Source of the DNA: DAOTXN01 sp034435435
GTDB taxonomy: Bacteria; Chloroflexota; Anaerolineae; S140-20
Length of the DNA stretch: 33,460 nt
Direction: 5' to 3'
Assembly: GCA_034435435.1 (NCBI GenBank)
Contig: DAOTXN010000178.1
Location: forward strand, 1 to 33,460
The position numbers were made by a program, and so were the translations under genes. Positions within the stretch are counted from its first letter, which is position 1, and every line of letters starts with the position of its first letter. Shown in pieces: positions 6,134 to 14,782 of the stretch. A model generated the notes under the pieces. It was not told the origin of the DNA and did not search any database. It was given only the letters and a program-made list of their open reading frames with translations.

Positions 6134-7848
6134 CTCTATTGCGCATTGCGCTGGCCCAGATTAACGTCACGGTGGGAGACGTGCCGGGCAATACCGGAAA
6201 AATTATCGCCGCTATCCAACAGGCCAGGGCTGTTGACGCCGACCTGGTCGTGTTTCCCGAGCTGGCCGTCCCCGGTTATCCGCCGGAGGACTTGCTGCTC
6301 AAACCCAGCTTTATCACCGCCAACCGGGCGGCGCTGGACCAGATTGCCGCTGCGACGTCCGGGCTGACGGCTGTGCTCGGTTTTGCCGACGCCGGCGACG
6401 ACATTTACAACGCGGCGGCCATCCTCCACGATGGCCGGTTGGCCGGAATTTATCGCAAGCACTATCTTCCCAACTATGGCGTGTTTGACGAGGACCGTTA
6501 CTTTCGGGCCGGCGAGACCAATCTCGTGTGCGAGCTGAACGGCGCTCTGGTGGGCGTCAGCGTGTGCGAAGACGTATGGTACCCCAGCGGGCCGCCGGTG
6601 ACGCAGGCCCAGGCCGGGGCGCAGGTGTTGGTCAACATCTCGGCCTCGCCGTACCACGCCGGCAAGGGCCTGGCCCGCGAGCGCATGCTGGCCACGCGGG
6701 CCGCCGACAACGTGGCTATCGTGGCTTTTTGTAATTTGGTGGGCGGGCAGGACGAACTGATCTTTGACGGCGGCAGCGTGATATTCGACGCGCACGGCGA
6801 GCTGCTGGCCCGGGGCGCCCAGTTCGAGGAAGACCTGGTTGTGGCCGACCTGGACGTGTCCGGCGTCTTTCGGCAGCGTCTGCACGACCCGCGCCGGCGC
6901 AAAGAGACCGCCGCTAAAGACGATCTTGAGCGCATCGGGCTACCGCAAAGCCAACGCGCTGCCCGCCGCTCGCCTCTGGCTCTCCACCGCGTCGAGCGGC
7001 TGGAGCGCATGGCCGAGATCTATCAGGCGTTGGCGCTGGGCACGCGCGATTACGTGCGCAAGAACGGCTTTCAAAAGGCGGTCATTGGGCTGTCGGGCGG
7101 GGTGGACTCGGCGCTGGTGGCGTGCATCGCCGCCGACGCGCTCGGCCCGCAGAACGTGACCGGCGTGGCCATGCCTTCGCGCTATTCAGCCGAGATCAGC
7201 CAGACCGACGCCGCCCGGCTGGCCGATAACCTGGGGATCCATTTTCTGGTCATCCCCATCGAACGCCCTTTTCAAGCCACCCTGGACACGCTGGCGGAAC
7301 CTTTTTCTGGATTGGCCCCCGACGTGACCGAAGAGAACCTGCAAGCCCGCATCCGGGGTAATTTGCTGATGGCGCTCTCGAACAAATTCGGCTGGCTGGT
7401 GCTGACCACGGGCAACAAGAGCGAGATGAGCGTCGGTTACGCCACGCTGTACGGCGACATGGCGGGCGGTTTTGCGGTCATCAAGGACGTGCCCAAAACG
7501 CTGGTGTACGAACTGGCCCGCTGGCGCAACCGCGAGGGCGCAACCATCCCGGAACGGGTGCTCACCCGCCCCCCCACAGCCGAGCTGCGCCCGGACCAAA
7601 AGGATACGGATAGCCTGCCCCCCTACGAAATCCTGGACCCGATTCTGCACGCCTACGTCGAGGAGGACCGCTCGCTGGCCGAGATCGTGGCGCTGGGCTT
7701 TGACGAGATCACCGTCCGGCGGGTGGTGCGCATGGTGGATGTCAACGAATACAAGCGCCGCCAGGCTCCGCCCGGCGTCAAAATCACCCCGCGCGCCTTT
7801 GGCAAGGACCGCCGCTTGCCCATCACTCATCGCTTTCGCGCATTTTGA
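6130..7848 (+). CDS. nadE: Glutamine-dependent NAD+ synthetase
   Basis: A 572-residue two-domain enzyme that makes NAD+ from deamido-NAD+, ATP and glutamine-derived ammonia in the cytoplasm. The N-terminal nitrilase-type glutaminase carries the Glu-Lys-Cys triad at E44 (VFPELAVPGY), K110 (YRKHYLPNYGVFDE) and C146 (VSVCEDVWYP). The C-terminal synthetase has the pyrophosphatase P-loop LSGGVDSALVAC near residue 320 and the TTGNKSEMSVGYATLYGDMAGG substrate region. Its length matches the bacterial glutamine-dependent form rather than the short ammonia-dependent NadE. The ATGA overlap with the preceding glutamate synthase gene indicates translational coupling, so a glutamine-using NAD enzyme is co-expressed with glutamine/glutamate metabolism. 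Confidence 0.95.
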   Translation: MTLLRIALAQINVTVGDVPGNTGKIIAAIQQARAVDADLVVFPELAVPGYPPEDLLLKPSFITANRAALDQIAAATSGLTAVLGFADAGDDIYNAAAILHDGRLAGIYRKHYLPNYGVFDEDRYFRAGETNLVCELNGALVGVSVCEDVWYPSGPPVTQAQAGAQVLVNISASPYHAGKGLARERMLATRAADNVAIVAFCNLVGGQDELIFDGGSVIFDAHGELLARGAQFEEDLVVADLDVSGVFRQRLHDPRRRKETAAKDDLERIGLPQSQRAARRSPLALHRVERLERMAEIYQALALGTRDYVRKNGFQKAVIGLSGGVDSALVACIAADALGPQNVTGVAMPSRYSAEISQTDAARLADNLGIHFLVIPIERPFQATLDTLAEPFSGLAPDVTEENLQARIRGNLLMALSNKFGWLVLTTGNKSEMSVGYATLYGDMAGGFAVIKDVPKTLVYELARWRNREGATIPERVLTRPPTAELRPDQKDTDSLPPYEILDPILHAYVEEDRSLAEIVALGFDEITVRRVVRMVDVNEYKRRQAPPGVKITPRAFGKDRRLPITHRFRAF

Positions 7849-7859
7849 CCACCCAGACA

Positions 7860-7976
7860 CTAGCAGCCTGTCGGAGAGACGTCATTTAGCCCCTTGTGGG
7901 CATCCAAAATGGGCGCAAAACGAGCAAAAAACGGGCACAAGGCCCCATATTACAGGGTTCTCCGACAGGCTGCTAG
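7860..7976. mobile_element. MITE-like element, 117 bp, perfect 18-bp terminal inverted repeats
   Basis: CTAGCAGCCTGTCGGAGA at 7860-7877 is repeated as a perfect reverse complement at 7959-7976. Subterminal CCTTGTG and CACAAGG also pair, so the whole element can fold back. It has no coding capacity. The outermost CTAG at each end may be a target duplication; CTAG fits the YTAR targets of IS5-group transposases, but because CTAG is itself palindromic it may equally be part of the repeat. No transposase with these ends is present in the window. Confidence 0.7.
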
Positions 7977-8008
7977 GACACAAAGATTTCCAGAAAACCT
8001 TTGTGTCC
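7976..8008. other. Hairpin between the MITE-like element and glnA
   Basis: GGACACAAAG (7976-7985) pairs with CTTTGTGTCC (7999-8008), 10 bp with a 13-base loop. The latter word is partly repeated downstream (CTTTGTG at 8016-8022). No convincing promoter for glnA is visible in 7977-8033, so glnA is either read through from nadE or uses a promoter I cannot recognise. Confidence 0.4.
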
Positions 8009-8049
8009 TGGTGACTTTGTGGTAAAAATAAACAAGGAGGAACAAAACA

Positions 8050-9384
8050 GTGGATCATCAAGATGTATTGGCGCAGGCGCAGAGTGACGGAGTTCAATTC
8101 GTCAGCCTGCAATTCACCGACATTCTGGGCACCATCAAGAGCGTCACCATCCCCACCGGGCGACTGGAAGAGGCGCTGGAGCGCGGGGCCTGGTTCGACG
8201 GCTCGTCGATCCAGGGCTTTGCCCGCATCTACGAGAGCGACATGGTGCTCAAACCTGACCCCAACACCTATCGCGTGTTACCGTGGAGCGCGGCGGAACG
8301 GCGGCGCGCCCGCATCATTTGCGACATCCAGCGGCCCGACGGGACGCCCTTTGCGGGCGACCCGCGCACGGTGTTGCGGCGCACACTGGCGCGGGCCGAG
8401 GAAATGGGTTATTCTTTCAACACCGGGCCAGAGTTAGAGTTCTTTTTGTTCAAAAAGGACGGCGAATTCCCTACCCAGCCGGTGCCCCACGACGTGGGCG
8501 GGTATTTTGACTTTTCGCCGCGCGACGAGGCCCAAAAAGTGCGCAGCGACATCATCCTGGCGCTGGAAGCGATGGGCATGGAGGTGGAGGCCAGCCATCA
8601 CGAGGTGGCTGCCGGGCAGCACGAGATCGACTTTCGCTACGCCGACGCGCTGACCAGCGCCGACAACGCCGTGACCTTCAAATACACCGTCAAGGCCATC
8701 GCTGCCACGCACAACGTGTACGCCACGTTTATGCCCAAGCCCATCTTTGGCATCAACGGCTCGGGCATGCACACGCACCAGAGCCTGTTTAGCGCCAGGG
8801 GGGAGAATCTGTTTTATGATCCGCGCGACGAATACCGGCTGTCCCGGCTGGCCTATAGCTTTATCGCCGGGCAACTGGAACACGCGCACGCGCTGGCGGC
8901 CATCGTCGCGCCTACCGTCAACTCGTACAAGCGGCTGGTGCCGGGCTATGAGGCCCCGGCCTACATCTGTTGGGCGCAAATCAACCGCTCGGCGCTGATC
9001 CGCATCCCGCGCTATTCGCCGGGGCGCGAAAGCTCCACGCGGGCCGAACTGCGCTGCCCCGACCCCAGTTGCAATCCTTACCTGGCCTTCGCGGTGATGC
9101 TGGCCGCCGGACTGGATGGCATCCAGCGCGGACTGGAAGCGCCGCCGCCGGTCAACGAGGACGTGTACGATTTTAGCGAGGACGACTTGCGAGCACGGGC
9201 CATCGGGGTGCTGCCGGGCACGTTGGGCGAGGCGCTGCGGGCGCTGGGTGAGGATCCCGTCATCCGCGAGGCGCTGGGCGAGCACGTGTATGGGGCGTTT
9301 ATCCGCGCCAAGCAGGCCGAGTGGGACGATTATCGCATCCGCGTGAGCCAGTGGGAGTTGGAGCGTTACCTGGAAACGCTTTGA
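8050..9384 (+). CDS. glnA: Glutamine synthetase, type I (alpha subtype)
   Basis: ATP-dependent ligation of ammonia to glutamate. At 444 residues with no ~25-residue central insertion it resembles the GSI-alpha enzymes (Bacillus type). The sequence shows WFDGSSIQGFARIYESDM (beta-grasp; the Arg aligned with the feedback-inhibition Arg of Bacillus GlnA is kept), EASHHEVAAGQHEID, the ATP region NGSGMHTHQSLF, VNSYKRLVPGYEAP and RSALIRIPRY. The start is GTG 8050, with AAGGAGG at 8034-8040. It sits downstream of the split glutamate synthase and nadE, giving a GS/GOGAT locus. Regulation by adenylylation is doubtful given the alpha-like form. Confidence 0.96.
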   Translation: MDHQDVLAQAQSDGVQFVSLQFTDILGTIKSVTIPTGRLEEALERGAWFDGSSIQGFARIYESDMVLKPDPNTYRVLPWSAAERRRARIICDIQRPDGTPFAGDPRTVLRRTLARAEEMGYSFNTGPELEFFLFKKDGEFPTQPVPHDVGGYFDFSPRDEAQKVRSDIILALEAMGMEVEASHHEVAAGQHEIDFRYADALTSADNAVTFKYTVKAIAATHNVYATFMPKPIFGINGSGMHTHQSLFSARGENLFYDPRDEYRLSRLAYSFIAGQLEHAHALAAIVAPTVNSYKRLVPGYEAPAYICWAQINRSALIRIPRYSPGRESSTRAELRCPDPSCNPYLAFAVMLAAGLDGIQRGLEAPPPVNEDVYDFSEDDLRARAIGVLPGTLGEALRALGEDPVIREALGEHVYGAFIRAKQAEWDDYRIRVSQWELERYLETL

Positions 9385-9406
9385 GCAGCTACCAGCTAAC
9401 AGCTTT

Positions 9407-9471
9407 CAGCCGTCAGCTATCAAGCTGACGGCTGATGGCTGATGGCTGACCGCTGACCGCTGACGGCTGAC
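9407..9471. repeat. Hairpin and GGCTGAY heptanucleotide array at the glnA / kinase convergent junction
   Basis: CAGCCGTCAGCT (9407-9418) and AGCTGACGGCTG (9423-9434) form a perfect 12-bp hairpin with a 4-base loop. From 9430 six 7-base units follow: GGCTGAT, GGCTGAT, GGCTGAC, CGCTGAC, CGCTGAC, GGCTGAC. The array supplies the last ~19 codons of the kinase (SAVSGQPSAISRQLDS). The hairpin may serve as a terminator for either gene, though there is no T-run. Confidence 0.7.
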
Positions 9472-12400
9472 CATCGGCGACGGGCACGGTGAAGGCAAAA
9501 GTGCTGCCCTGATTCAACTCGCTCTCAAACGTAATCTGACCGCCCTGCATCTCGACCAAGCGGTTGATCAGCCACAATCCCAAACCATGCCCTTGGGCCA
9601 CGTCGCGGGCGTTGTCAAAGCGCGTGAATTGCCCTTTGAACAGGCGTTCCTGATCCTCTTTGGAAATGCCGATGCCCGTATCTTGAACCGAGCAGCGCAC
9701 GAATTTGCCGATGCGCCCGTCGTCTGCCAGCGGCAACTCGACGACTTGGGCTTGAATGTGAATCGCGCCCTCGAGCGTGTATTTGCGCGAGTTGCTCACC
9801 AGGTTGTCCAACACTTGCACCAATCGCGTGCGGTCGCCCCAGACCAATGGCAAGTCATCGGGGATCGACAGCTTGAGCGTCAAGCCCTTCTCCTCAATGT
9901 TGCGGCGCTCCGCATCGAGCGTCTCGCTGATGACGTCGCTGATGGCTACGGCTTCTATGTCGAGCTTGAGGCTGCCGCGCTCGATGCGCGAGATGTCCAG
10001 CAAATCCTCTACCGTTTTGCGCATGCGGTCGGCGTTGGCGTTGATAGTGCGCACGAAACTCTTTTTGCTCTCGTCCATCGGGCCGTCGCTCAGCTCTAAC
10101 AGGCGCGCATAGCCGCCGATGTTAGTCAGCGGGTTTTTTAGCTCGTGGGCCACCATCGAGACGAATTGCGATTTGGCTTCGTTGGCCCGCGTGACCTGCG
10201 CGTAAAGCTTGGCGTTCTCAATGGGCACCACAGCGCGGTCGGCCAGGCGGGTAGCGAACTGTAAATCATCCTCGCGAAAGCCGTTGATGTCGGAGCATTC
10301 CAGGCTGATGACGCCGATGACCTCTTGCCCCAACCGCAAAGGAACAGCCAGTTGTGAACGGGTTTCGGGAATGATCATCGCATAGTCGGGGTCGGTCGTC
10401 ACGTTGCTGACGACGATCGGTTTGCCCGTGCGCACGGCGCGTCCGACGATCCCTTCGCTCACCAGCCACGGCCGCTCGCGATACTTTTCGATTTCCGGTG
10501 GGAAACCACGGCTTGCCACAATAAACATGCCGCCGCGCTCTTTGTCCACGATGCACACCGCGCCTGCGTTGGCCCCGGTCATCTGCACGGCCCAGTCCAA
10601 CGTCAACTCCATCACCTGGTTATAATCCAGCGTGGCGTTCAGCGTGTGGTCAATCTTTTGAAACATGGACAGTTCGGCCACGCGTGCGGCCAAGGCCTGG
10701 TCGGTCTGTGTAAACAGGCGCGCGTTATCTATGGCGACGGCGGCCTGAGAAGCAAAGGCCATCAAGAGTTGCTGATCTTGCTCATCAAAGGGCGAGCCAT
10801 CCCGCTTGTTTAAAACCTCCAGCACGCCGATGCTGGCTCCGCGATTGATGAGCGGCACGGCCAGTAGGGCCCGGGTGATATAGCCGGAGCTTTCGTCGGT
10901 CGCGGACGACCAGCGTTCGTCTTTTTGGGCGTCGTTGACGATGATGGGCCGCTGTGTTTCGGCGGCTGCGCCCACGATGCCCGTGCCCGGCGCCAGCCGC
11001 AGCCCGATCAGATCGCCCGCCGACGGTCCCACGGCCACTTGAAACACCAGCTCGTCGGTCTCTAAATCGGTCAGGAATAGTGTGCCAGATTCGGCGTCCA
11101 AGACCTCGGCGGCCTTTTCGGTGATCAAGTTAAGCGAGGTTTGAAAGTCGAGCGACGAATTGATGGCGGCCCCCACTTCGTTGAGAGTAGATAGTTGGCG
11201 AGCGCGTTCGTGCATTTCGCGGTCCAGGCGCGCTTTGTCGATGATGGCCGCGGCCTGATCGGCAATGGCCGAAAAGAGCTGTAACTGGTGTGGGCTGTAT
11301 TTGACGCCCGGCTCCGAGCTGGATACGTTCATCACGCCGATGACGCGGTCGCCAGCGTTGAGTGGGACGCCCATCCAGGCCCGCTCGGCCTTGGCGCCTG
11401 GGGCAATGCCCCGGTGCGCACATTCGCTCATATAGTCATCCGTCACAATGGGCTGGCGGTGGCGGATGATTTCGCTGTGCAGCCCGCCCATTTCCAGCGG
11501 CCACTCGTCGTCGGGGGAAAAGCGTTCCTCGTTCTCCACGTAAAAGGCATAGGTGAGCGTATTTTTGACCTCGTCGTACAAAGCGATATAAAAGCTCGAC
11601 GTATCCAATACCCGGCTGGTCTGGGTGTAGATGAGTTCCAGCAGATCATCCAGCCCAACGCTAAAGTTGATGGCCTGGCTGATCCAGCGCAGGGCGTTCA
11701 GCTCGGCCACACGGCGCTCCAGGTCGCTGATGAGCTGCACGCGGTCCAGAGCCTGGGCGGTTTGCTCGCCCAACGCCTCCAGGTAATCCACGTCATCGGT
11801 GGCATACGGTTCACCGGAACGCTTTTCGCCCAAAGCGATCCAGCCGTGTTGGGGCAGGGGCAAGTAGAGCGTGGCGCCTACCGCCTCCAGTTGGGGCCTC
11901 TCTCGTCTCAATATTTCCGGCAGGGATTGGCCGGTCAGCAGGTGTAGACTGACGCCTTCGTGAACCAATAGCTGCACTAGGCCGCCATCAGGGGCAAAGC
12001 GCACCCCTTTGACCGGCCCCTGGCTTCCGGAAACGGGGGTGAATTGGAGCGCCGATTCATCGTAAAGGTAGAACAACAGCCGTTGAGGGTGCACGGCGGC
12101 TTCGATCCGCTGCGACAGAGCGTTGAAAATGTCCGCTTGATTCAGTAGCCGCCCCACGTCGTGGATATACGCTTCTAGTTCCTGGCGATAGTCAATGCGG
12201 TCGCGATAAAAAAGTTGGTCAACTGCTTGTTGCATGCGCGTTCGTAGGGGATGTAGCACCAAAATCATGGCAAAGACAAAGAATCCCACCAGCCATGGGT
12301 TGTTGGCCTGGATGGCGGTTCCGACCACCAGGCTCAACAAGTTGACCATGAGTAAATAACCGCCCACCACGACGAGCGTCAGCAAACCGTAACTCACACT

Positions 12401-13468
12401 GCGACTGATCAGCCGGTCTACGTCGAGCAGGCGGTAGCGCAAAATGGCGTAGGCAATGGACAGCGGCAAGAGGATGAGGGGGGTCAGCATGAGCGTAGGG
12501 TAAAAATTGAGACCGACCTGAAGAGAAGCCAACAGAAACCAGGTGACGATGGGGATGCAGGCTACCAAAAGACCCAGCAGGATGACCCGGCTCTGTGAGC
12601 GCACCATCGGCGACTCGGCTTGTTGCCGCCGCCGCAGCAGCATGGCTACCCACAAAATAGTCCCCAACGCCGCATAAGAGTATAACGGTCGCCAGGTGGG
12701 AATATAGGCCCACGGGTTTTGCATATCGGTGGTGGTAAGTAAAGCCCATGCGCCCGCCGCGATAGAGGGCACATAGACCAGGCGCGGCAGCCATGGCCAG
12801 CGGCGGGCCAGACTAGAGCGTCTGGGAAAGACCAGCGCCAGGTCAATCATGCTGCCGCCGATCACCGCCAGGCCGATCACCCACATATACATCAGGCGAT
12901 GCGTTGTGTAGAGGTCCAGGAGGGTGGCAGAGACCAGCGCAAACGCGACGCAAAAGACGGGAAAGGCGCGCCCGGCGGCCCGGTCGCGCCGCGCCACAAA
13001 AACCACCAGCCCAATGAGCAGATAAGTCAGGCCGATGCTGTATGGGACGACAAAGAAGGCAACAAACGCGGACGAAGGAAAATTCTCTAGCGTGACCTGC
13101 ACTTGACGACGCGCGCCGTCCGGTTGCTCGACCCCCAAGGTGACGATGTCGCCGGCCTGATAATGCGCCAACCGATCATAAAGCGCCTCAGGCCGTGTGA
13201 GTGGCTGACCATCCAACTCGGTGAGGTGATCGGGTAGGTCCAGGCCGGCAGCGCGACCTTTCCATCCATTTTCGCCAACATTGTTCACGACCAGGGTCGG
13301 TTCGACAAAAGCGCCCAAGAATGGCCTGCGAACGGTCTGCACAGCCAACACCAACGCCGCTGCATAGACCGCCAACGCGCCAGCCATAAGTAGCGCCACG
13401 GTTGCCTGGGCAAGTTTGGCGCGCGGACTGGGGCCTGTTTCCTCGGTCACAAGCGCTTCGTCGGTCAT
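9413..13468 (-). CDS. Membrane-bound multi-GAF sensor histidine kinase
   Basis: A 1351-residue kinase. From the N-terminus: one membrane helix (~20-45), a PDZ-like extracytoplasmic domain (~55-125), about eight further membrane helices (~130-375), a weak and three clear GAF domains (~415-580, 585-755, 756-918, 935-1085), a HisKA helix pair with phospho-acceptor H1108 (MVAHELKNPL), and an HATPase_c domain with VLDNLVSNSRKY, DTGIGISKED and GHGLGLWL. The C-terminal tail is encoded by the 7-base repeats. I chose ATG 13468 (MTDEALVTEE): the best promoter lies at 13587-13615, so the longer frame from 13600 would begin upstream of its own transcript. No response regulator is adjacent, so the partner and the signal are unknown. 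Confidence 0.9.
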   Translation of the reverse strand: MTDEALVTEETGPSPRAKLAQATVALLMAGALAVYAAALVLAVQTVRRPFLGAFVEPTLVVNNVGENGWKGRAAGLDLPDHLTELDGQPLTRPEALYDRLAHYQAGDIVTLGVEQPDGARRQVQVTLENFPSSAFVAFFVVPYSIGLTYLLIGLVVFVARRDRAAGRAFPVFCVAFALVSATLLDLYTTHRLMYMWVIGLAVIGGSMIDLALVFPRRSSLARRWPWLPRLVYVPSIAAGAWALLTTTDMQNPWAYIPTWRPLYSYAALGTILWVAMLLRRRQQAESPMVRSQSRVILLGLLVACIPIVTWFLLASLQVGLNFYPTLMLTPLILLPLSIAYAILRYRLLDVDRLISRSVSYGLLTLVVVGGYLLMVNLLSLVVGTAIQANNPWLVGFFVFAMILVLHPLRTRMQQAVDQLFYRDRIDYRQELEAYIHDVGRLLNQADIFNALSQRIEAAVHPQRLLFYLYDESALQFTPVSGSQGPVKGVRFAPDGGLVQLLVHEGVSLHLLTGQSLPEILRRERPQLEAVGATLYLPLPQHGWIALGEKRSGEPYATDDVDYLEALGEQTAQALDRVQLISDLERRVAELNALRWISQAINFSVGLDDLLELIYTQTSRVLDTSSFYIALYDEVKNTLTYAFYVENEERFSPDDEWPLEMGGLHSEIIRHRQPIVTDDYMSECAHRGIAPGAKAERAWMGVPLNAGDRVIGVMNVSSSEPGVKYSPHQLQLFSAIADQAAAIIDKARLDREMHERARQLSTLNEVGAAINSSLDFQTSLNLITEKAAEVLDAESGTLFLTDLETDELVFQVAVGPSAGDLIGLRLAPGTGIVGAAAETQRPIIVNDAQKDERWSSATDESSGYITRALLAVPLINRGASIGVLEVLNKRDGSPFDEQDQQLLMAFASQAAVAIDNARLFTQTDQALAARVAELSMFQKIDHTLNATLDYNQVMELTLDWAVQMTGANAGAVCIVDKERGGMFIVASRGFPPEIEKYRERPWLVSEGIVGRAVRTGKPIVVSNVTTDPDYAMIIPETRSQLAVPLRLGQEVIGVISLECSDINGFREDDLQFATRLADRAVVPIENAKLYAQVTRANEAKSQFVSMVAHELKNPLTNIGGYARLLELSDGPMDESKKSFVRTINANADRMRKTVEDLLDISRIERGSLKLDIEAVAISDVISETLDAERRNIEEKGLTLKLSIPDDLPLVWGDRTRLVQVLDNLVSNSRKYTLEGAIHIQAQVVELPLADDGRIGKFVRCSVQDTGIGISKEDQERLFKGQFTRFDNARDVAQGHGLGLWLINRLVEMQGGQITFESELNQGSTFAFTVPVADGQPSAVSGQPSAISRQLDS

Positions 13469-13586
13469 CGACCTTCTTCCAGATCGCCTTCCCGAATACG
13501 GGGTGTTTTTCTGCTTACCGTTTCGACTTGATATTTGGGCCGGGTGTGTCAGCAGTTGAGTCGAACGAAAAAAATCAACCTTTGTC

Positions 13587-13615
13587 ATTTTAGCACACAA
13601 GGTGGGGTTTGTCTA
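13587..13615 (-). promoter_or_regulatory. Promoter of the histidine kinase gene
   Basis: On the minus strand: TAGACA (13615-13610), a 17-base spacer and TAAAAT (13592-13587). The predicted start is near 13580, giving a leader of about 110 bases to ATG 13468. Confidence 0.6.
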
Positions 13616-13728
13616 TCAGAAGCCTGTTAGGATTGAGTTACAATCTGGTTACACTTGAACACCTTGTCGCCGGAACATCTTTGCATCTCGTACACAGTGT
13701 AGTATCATGACGCCAGAAGGAGAACGTG

Positions 13729-13788
13729 ATGACTTGCCCGGATCGATTAAAACATCGGCAAAGCCAGCAGGAGCGTCCCGTATGTTGA
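13729..13788 (+). CDS. Possible Cys-containing leader peptide ahead of cysE
   Basis: A 19-codon ORF (MTCPDRLKHRQSQQERPVC) has a better Shine-Dalgarno than cysE itself: GAAGGAG at 13716-13722, six bases before ATG. It ends with a Cys codon directly before TGA (13786-13788), and the cysE ATG (13782) lies inside its last codons, so the two would be translationally coupled. Cysteine at codon 3 and at the last codon, ahead of the cysteine biosynthesis genes, suggests cysteine-responsive control. A longer cysE start at 13707 in another frame cannot be excluded. Confidence 0.45.
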   Translation: MTCPDRLKHRQSQQERPVC

Positions 13789-14708
13789 ACAGAACCGTGC
13801 CGCAAATCGACCACACCGTACAGCGGATGATGGGGTCGTATGAACAGTTGGGAGGTATCAACCACATCGGTGGGCCTAATCTGCCCTCACAGCAACGCAC
13901 CATCGACATTTTGCAGGCGTTGCGCTCGCTGCTATTCCCTGGATATTATGAGCGAGAACCGGTAGACGAGGCGAGTCTGCTCTATCTCACCGGAGAACGA
14001 GTGACGTGGGTGCGGAAAAATCTGACCGACGAAATCACCAAGAGCTTGTGTCACGACTGTCGGCGGCACGGACGCTGTGAACAAGTCCCCGAGTGCGCCG
14101 AAAAGGCGCGTGACATTGCCGATGACTTGCTGCATGCGTTGCCCGATATTCGCACTCAACTCCATCTGGACGTCCAGGCGGCGTTAGAGGGCGACCCGGC
14201 CGCGCGCAGTGAAGCTGAAGTCATTGTGGCCTATCCGGGCTTAGCCGCTATCTCAGTCCATCGCCTGGTCCACTTTTTGTATCAACGACAGGTGCCGCTG
14301 CTCCCCCGCATCATGAGTGAATATATCCATCACCAGACCGGGATCGACATTCACCCCGGCGCGACCATCGGCGATTACTTTTTCATTGACCACGGCACGG
14401 GCGTGGTCATCGGCGAGACCACGCGCATCGGCGATCACGTCAAGCTTTACCAGGGGGTCACGCTGGGCGCGCTCAGCGTGAAAAAAGCCCAGGTCCAGGC
14501 TAAGCGTCACCCCACCATCGAAGACAACGTGACCATTTACGCCGGCGCGACGATTCTGGGCGGCGACACGGTCATCGGGCACGACTCGGTTATCGGGGGC
14601 AATGTGTGGCTGATTCATTCGGCGCCGCCCTTTTCACGGGTTTACAACGCCGTGTCCAGTGAGCCGATCATTGAGCCGAGCAGACGGGCCTTTGTGTACC
14701 AGATTTAA
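13782..14708 (+). CDS. cysE: Serine O-acetyltransferase
   Basis: Acetylates L-serine with acetyl-CoA, the first step of cysteine synthesis. The N-terminal helical part (with a CHDCRRHGRC cysteine/histidine cluster) is followed by a left-handed beta-helix of hexapeptide repeats (GIDIHPGATIGDYFFIDHGT, VVIGETTRIGDHVKLYQGVT, AKRHPTIEDNVTIYAGATIL). The catalytic DHGTG and IGE motifs are intact. At 308 residues it resembles the longer EpsC/CysE class. I chose ATG 13782 because AGGAG (13769-13773) precedes it by eight bases; the frame is open to ATG 13707, which would add 25 residues unlike the family. cysK follows 74 bp downstream, presumably in one transcript. Confidence 0.92.
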   Translation: MLNRTVPQIDHTVQRMMGSYEQLGGINHIGGPNLPSQQRTIDILQALRSLLFPGYYEREPVDEASLLYLTGERVTWVRKNLTDEITKSLCHDCRRHGRCEQVPECAEKARDIADDLLHALPDIRTQLHLDVQAALEGDPAARSEAEVIVAYPGLAAISVHRLVHFLYQRQVPLLPRIMSEYIHHQTGIDIHPGATIGDYFFIDHGTGVVIGETTRIGDHVKLYQGVTLGALSVKKAQVQAKRHPTIEDNVTIYAGATILGGDTVIGHDSVIGGNVWLIHSAPPFSRVYNAVSSEPIIEPSRRAFVYQI

Positions 14709-14727
14709 GGCGCCCAGGGCGCAAAGC

Positions 14728-14762
14728 GACGAAGGACAAAAGACGGATAATGCGTGACGAAT
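14728..14762. repeat. Heptanucleotide array between cysE and cysK
   Basis: Five 7-base units: GACGAAG, GACAAAA, GACGGAT, AATGCGT, GACGAAT. This is the reverse-complement form of the ATTCGTN family at 336-377. It fills most of the 74-bp gap between the two cysteine genes. Confidence 0.65.
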
Positions 14763-14782
14763 TGACGTGTGCGGAGGAGACT

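Noticed and set aside
7979..8033. glnA promoter TTGTGT / TAAAAA (8001-8028)
   Set aside because: The implied start would fall inside the Shine-Dalgarno of glnA, leaving no usable leader.
13469..13600. Longer kinase start at 13600
   Set aside because: The best promoter lies at 13587-13615, so this start would precede the transcript; the extra 44 residues are not kinase-like.
13681..13706. cysE promoter from TTGCAT and TAGTAT
   Set aside because: The spacer is only 13 bases; no better pair was found, so no promoter is annotated for cysE.
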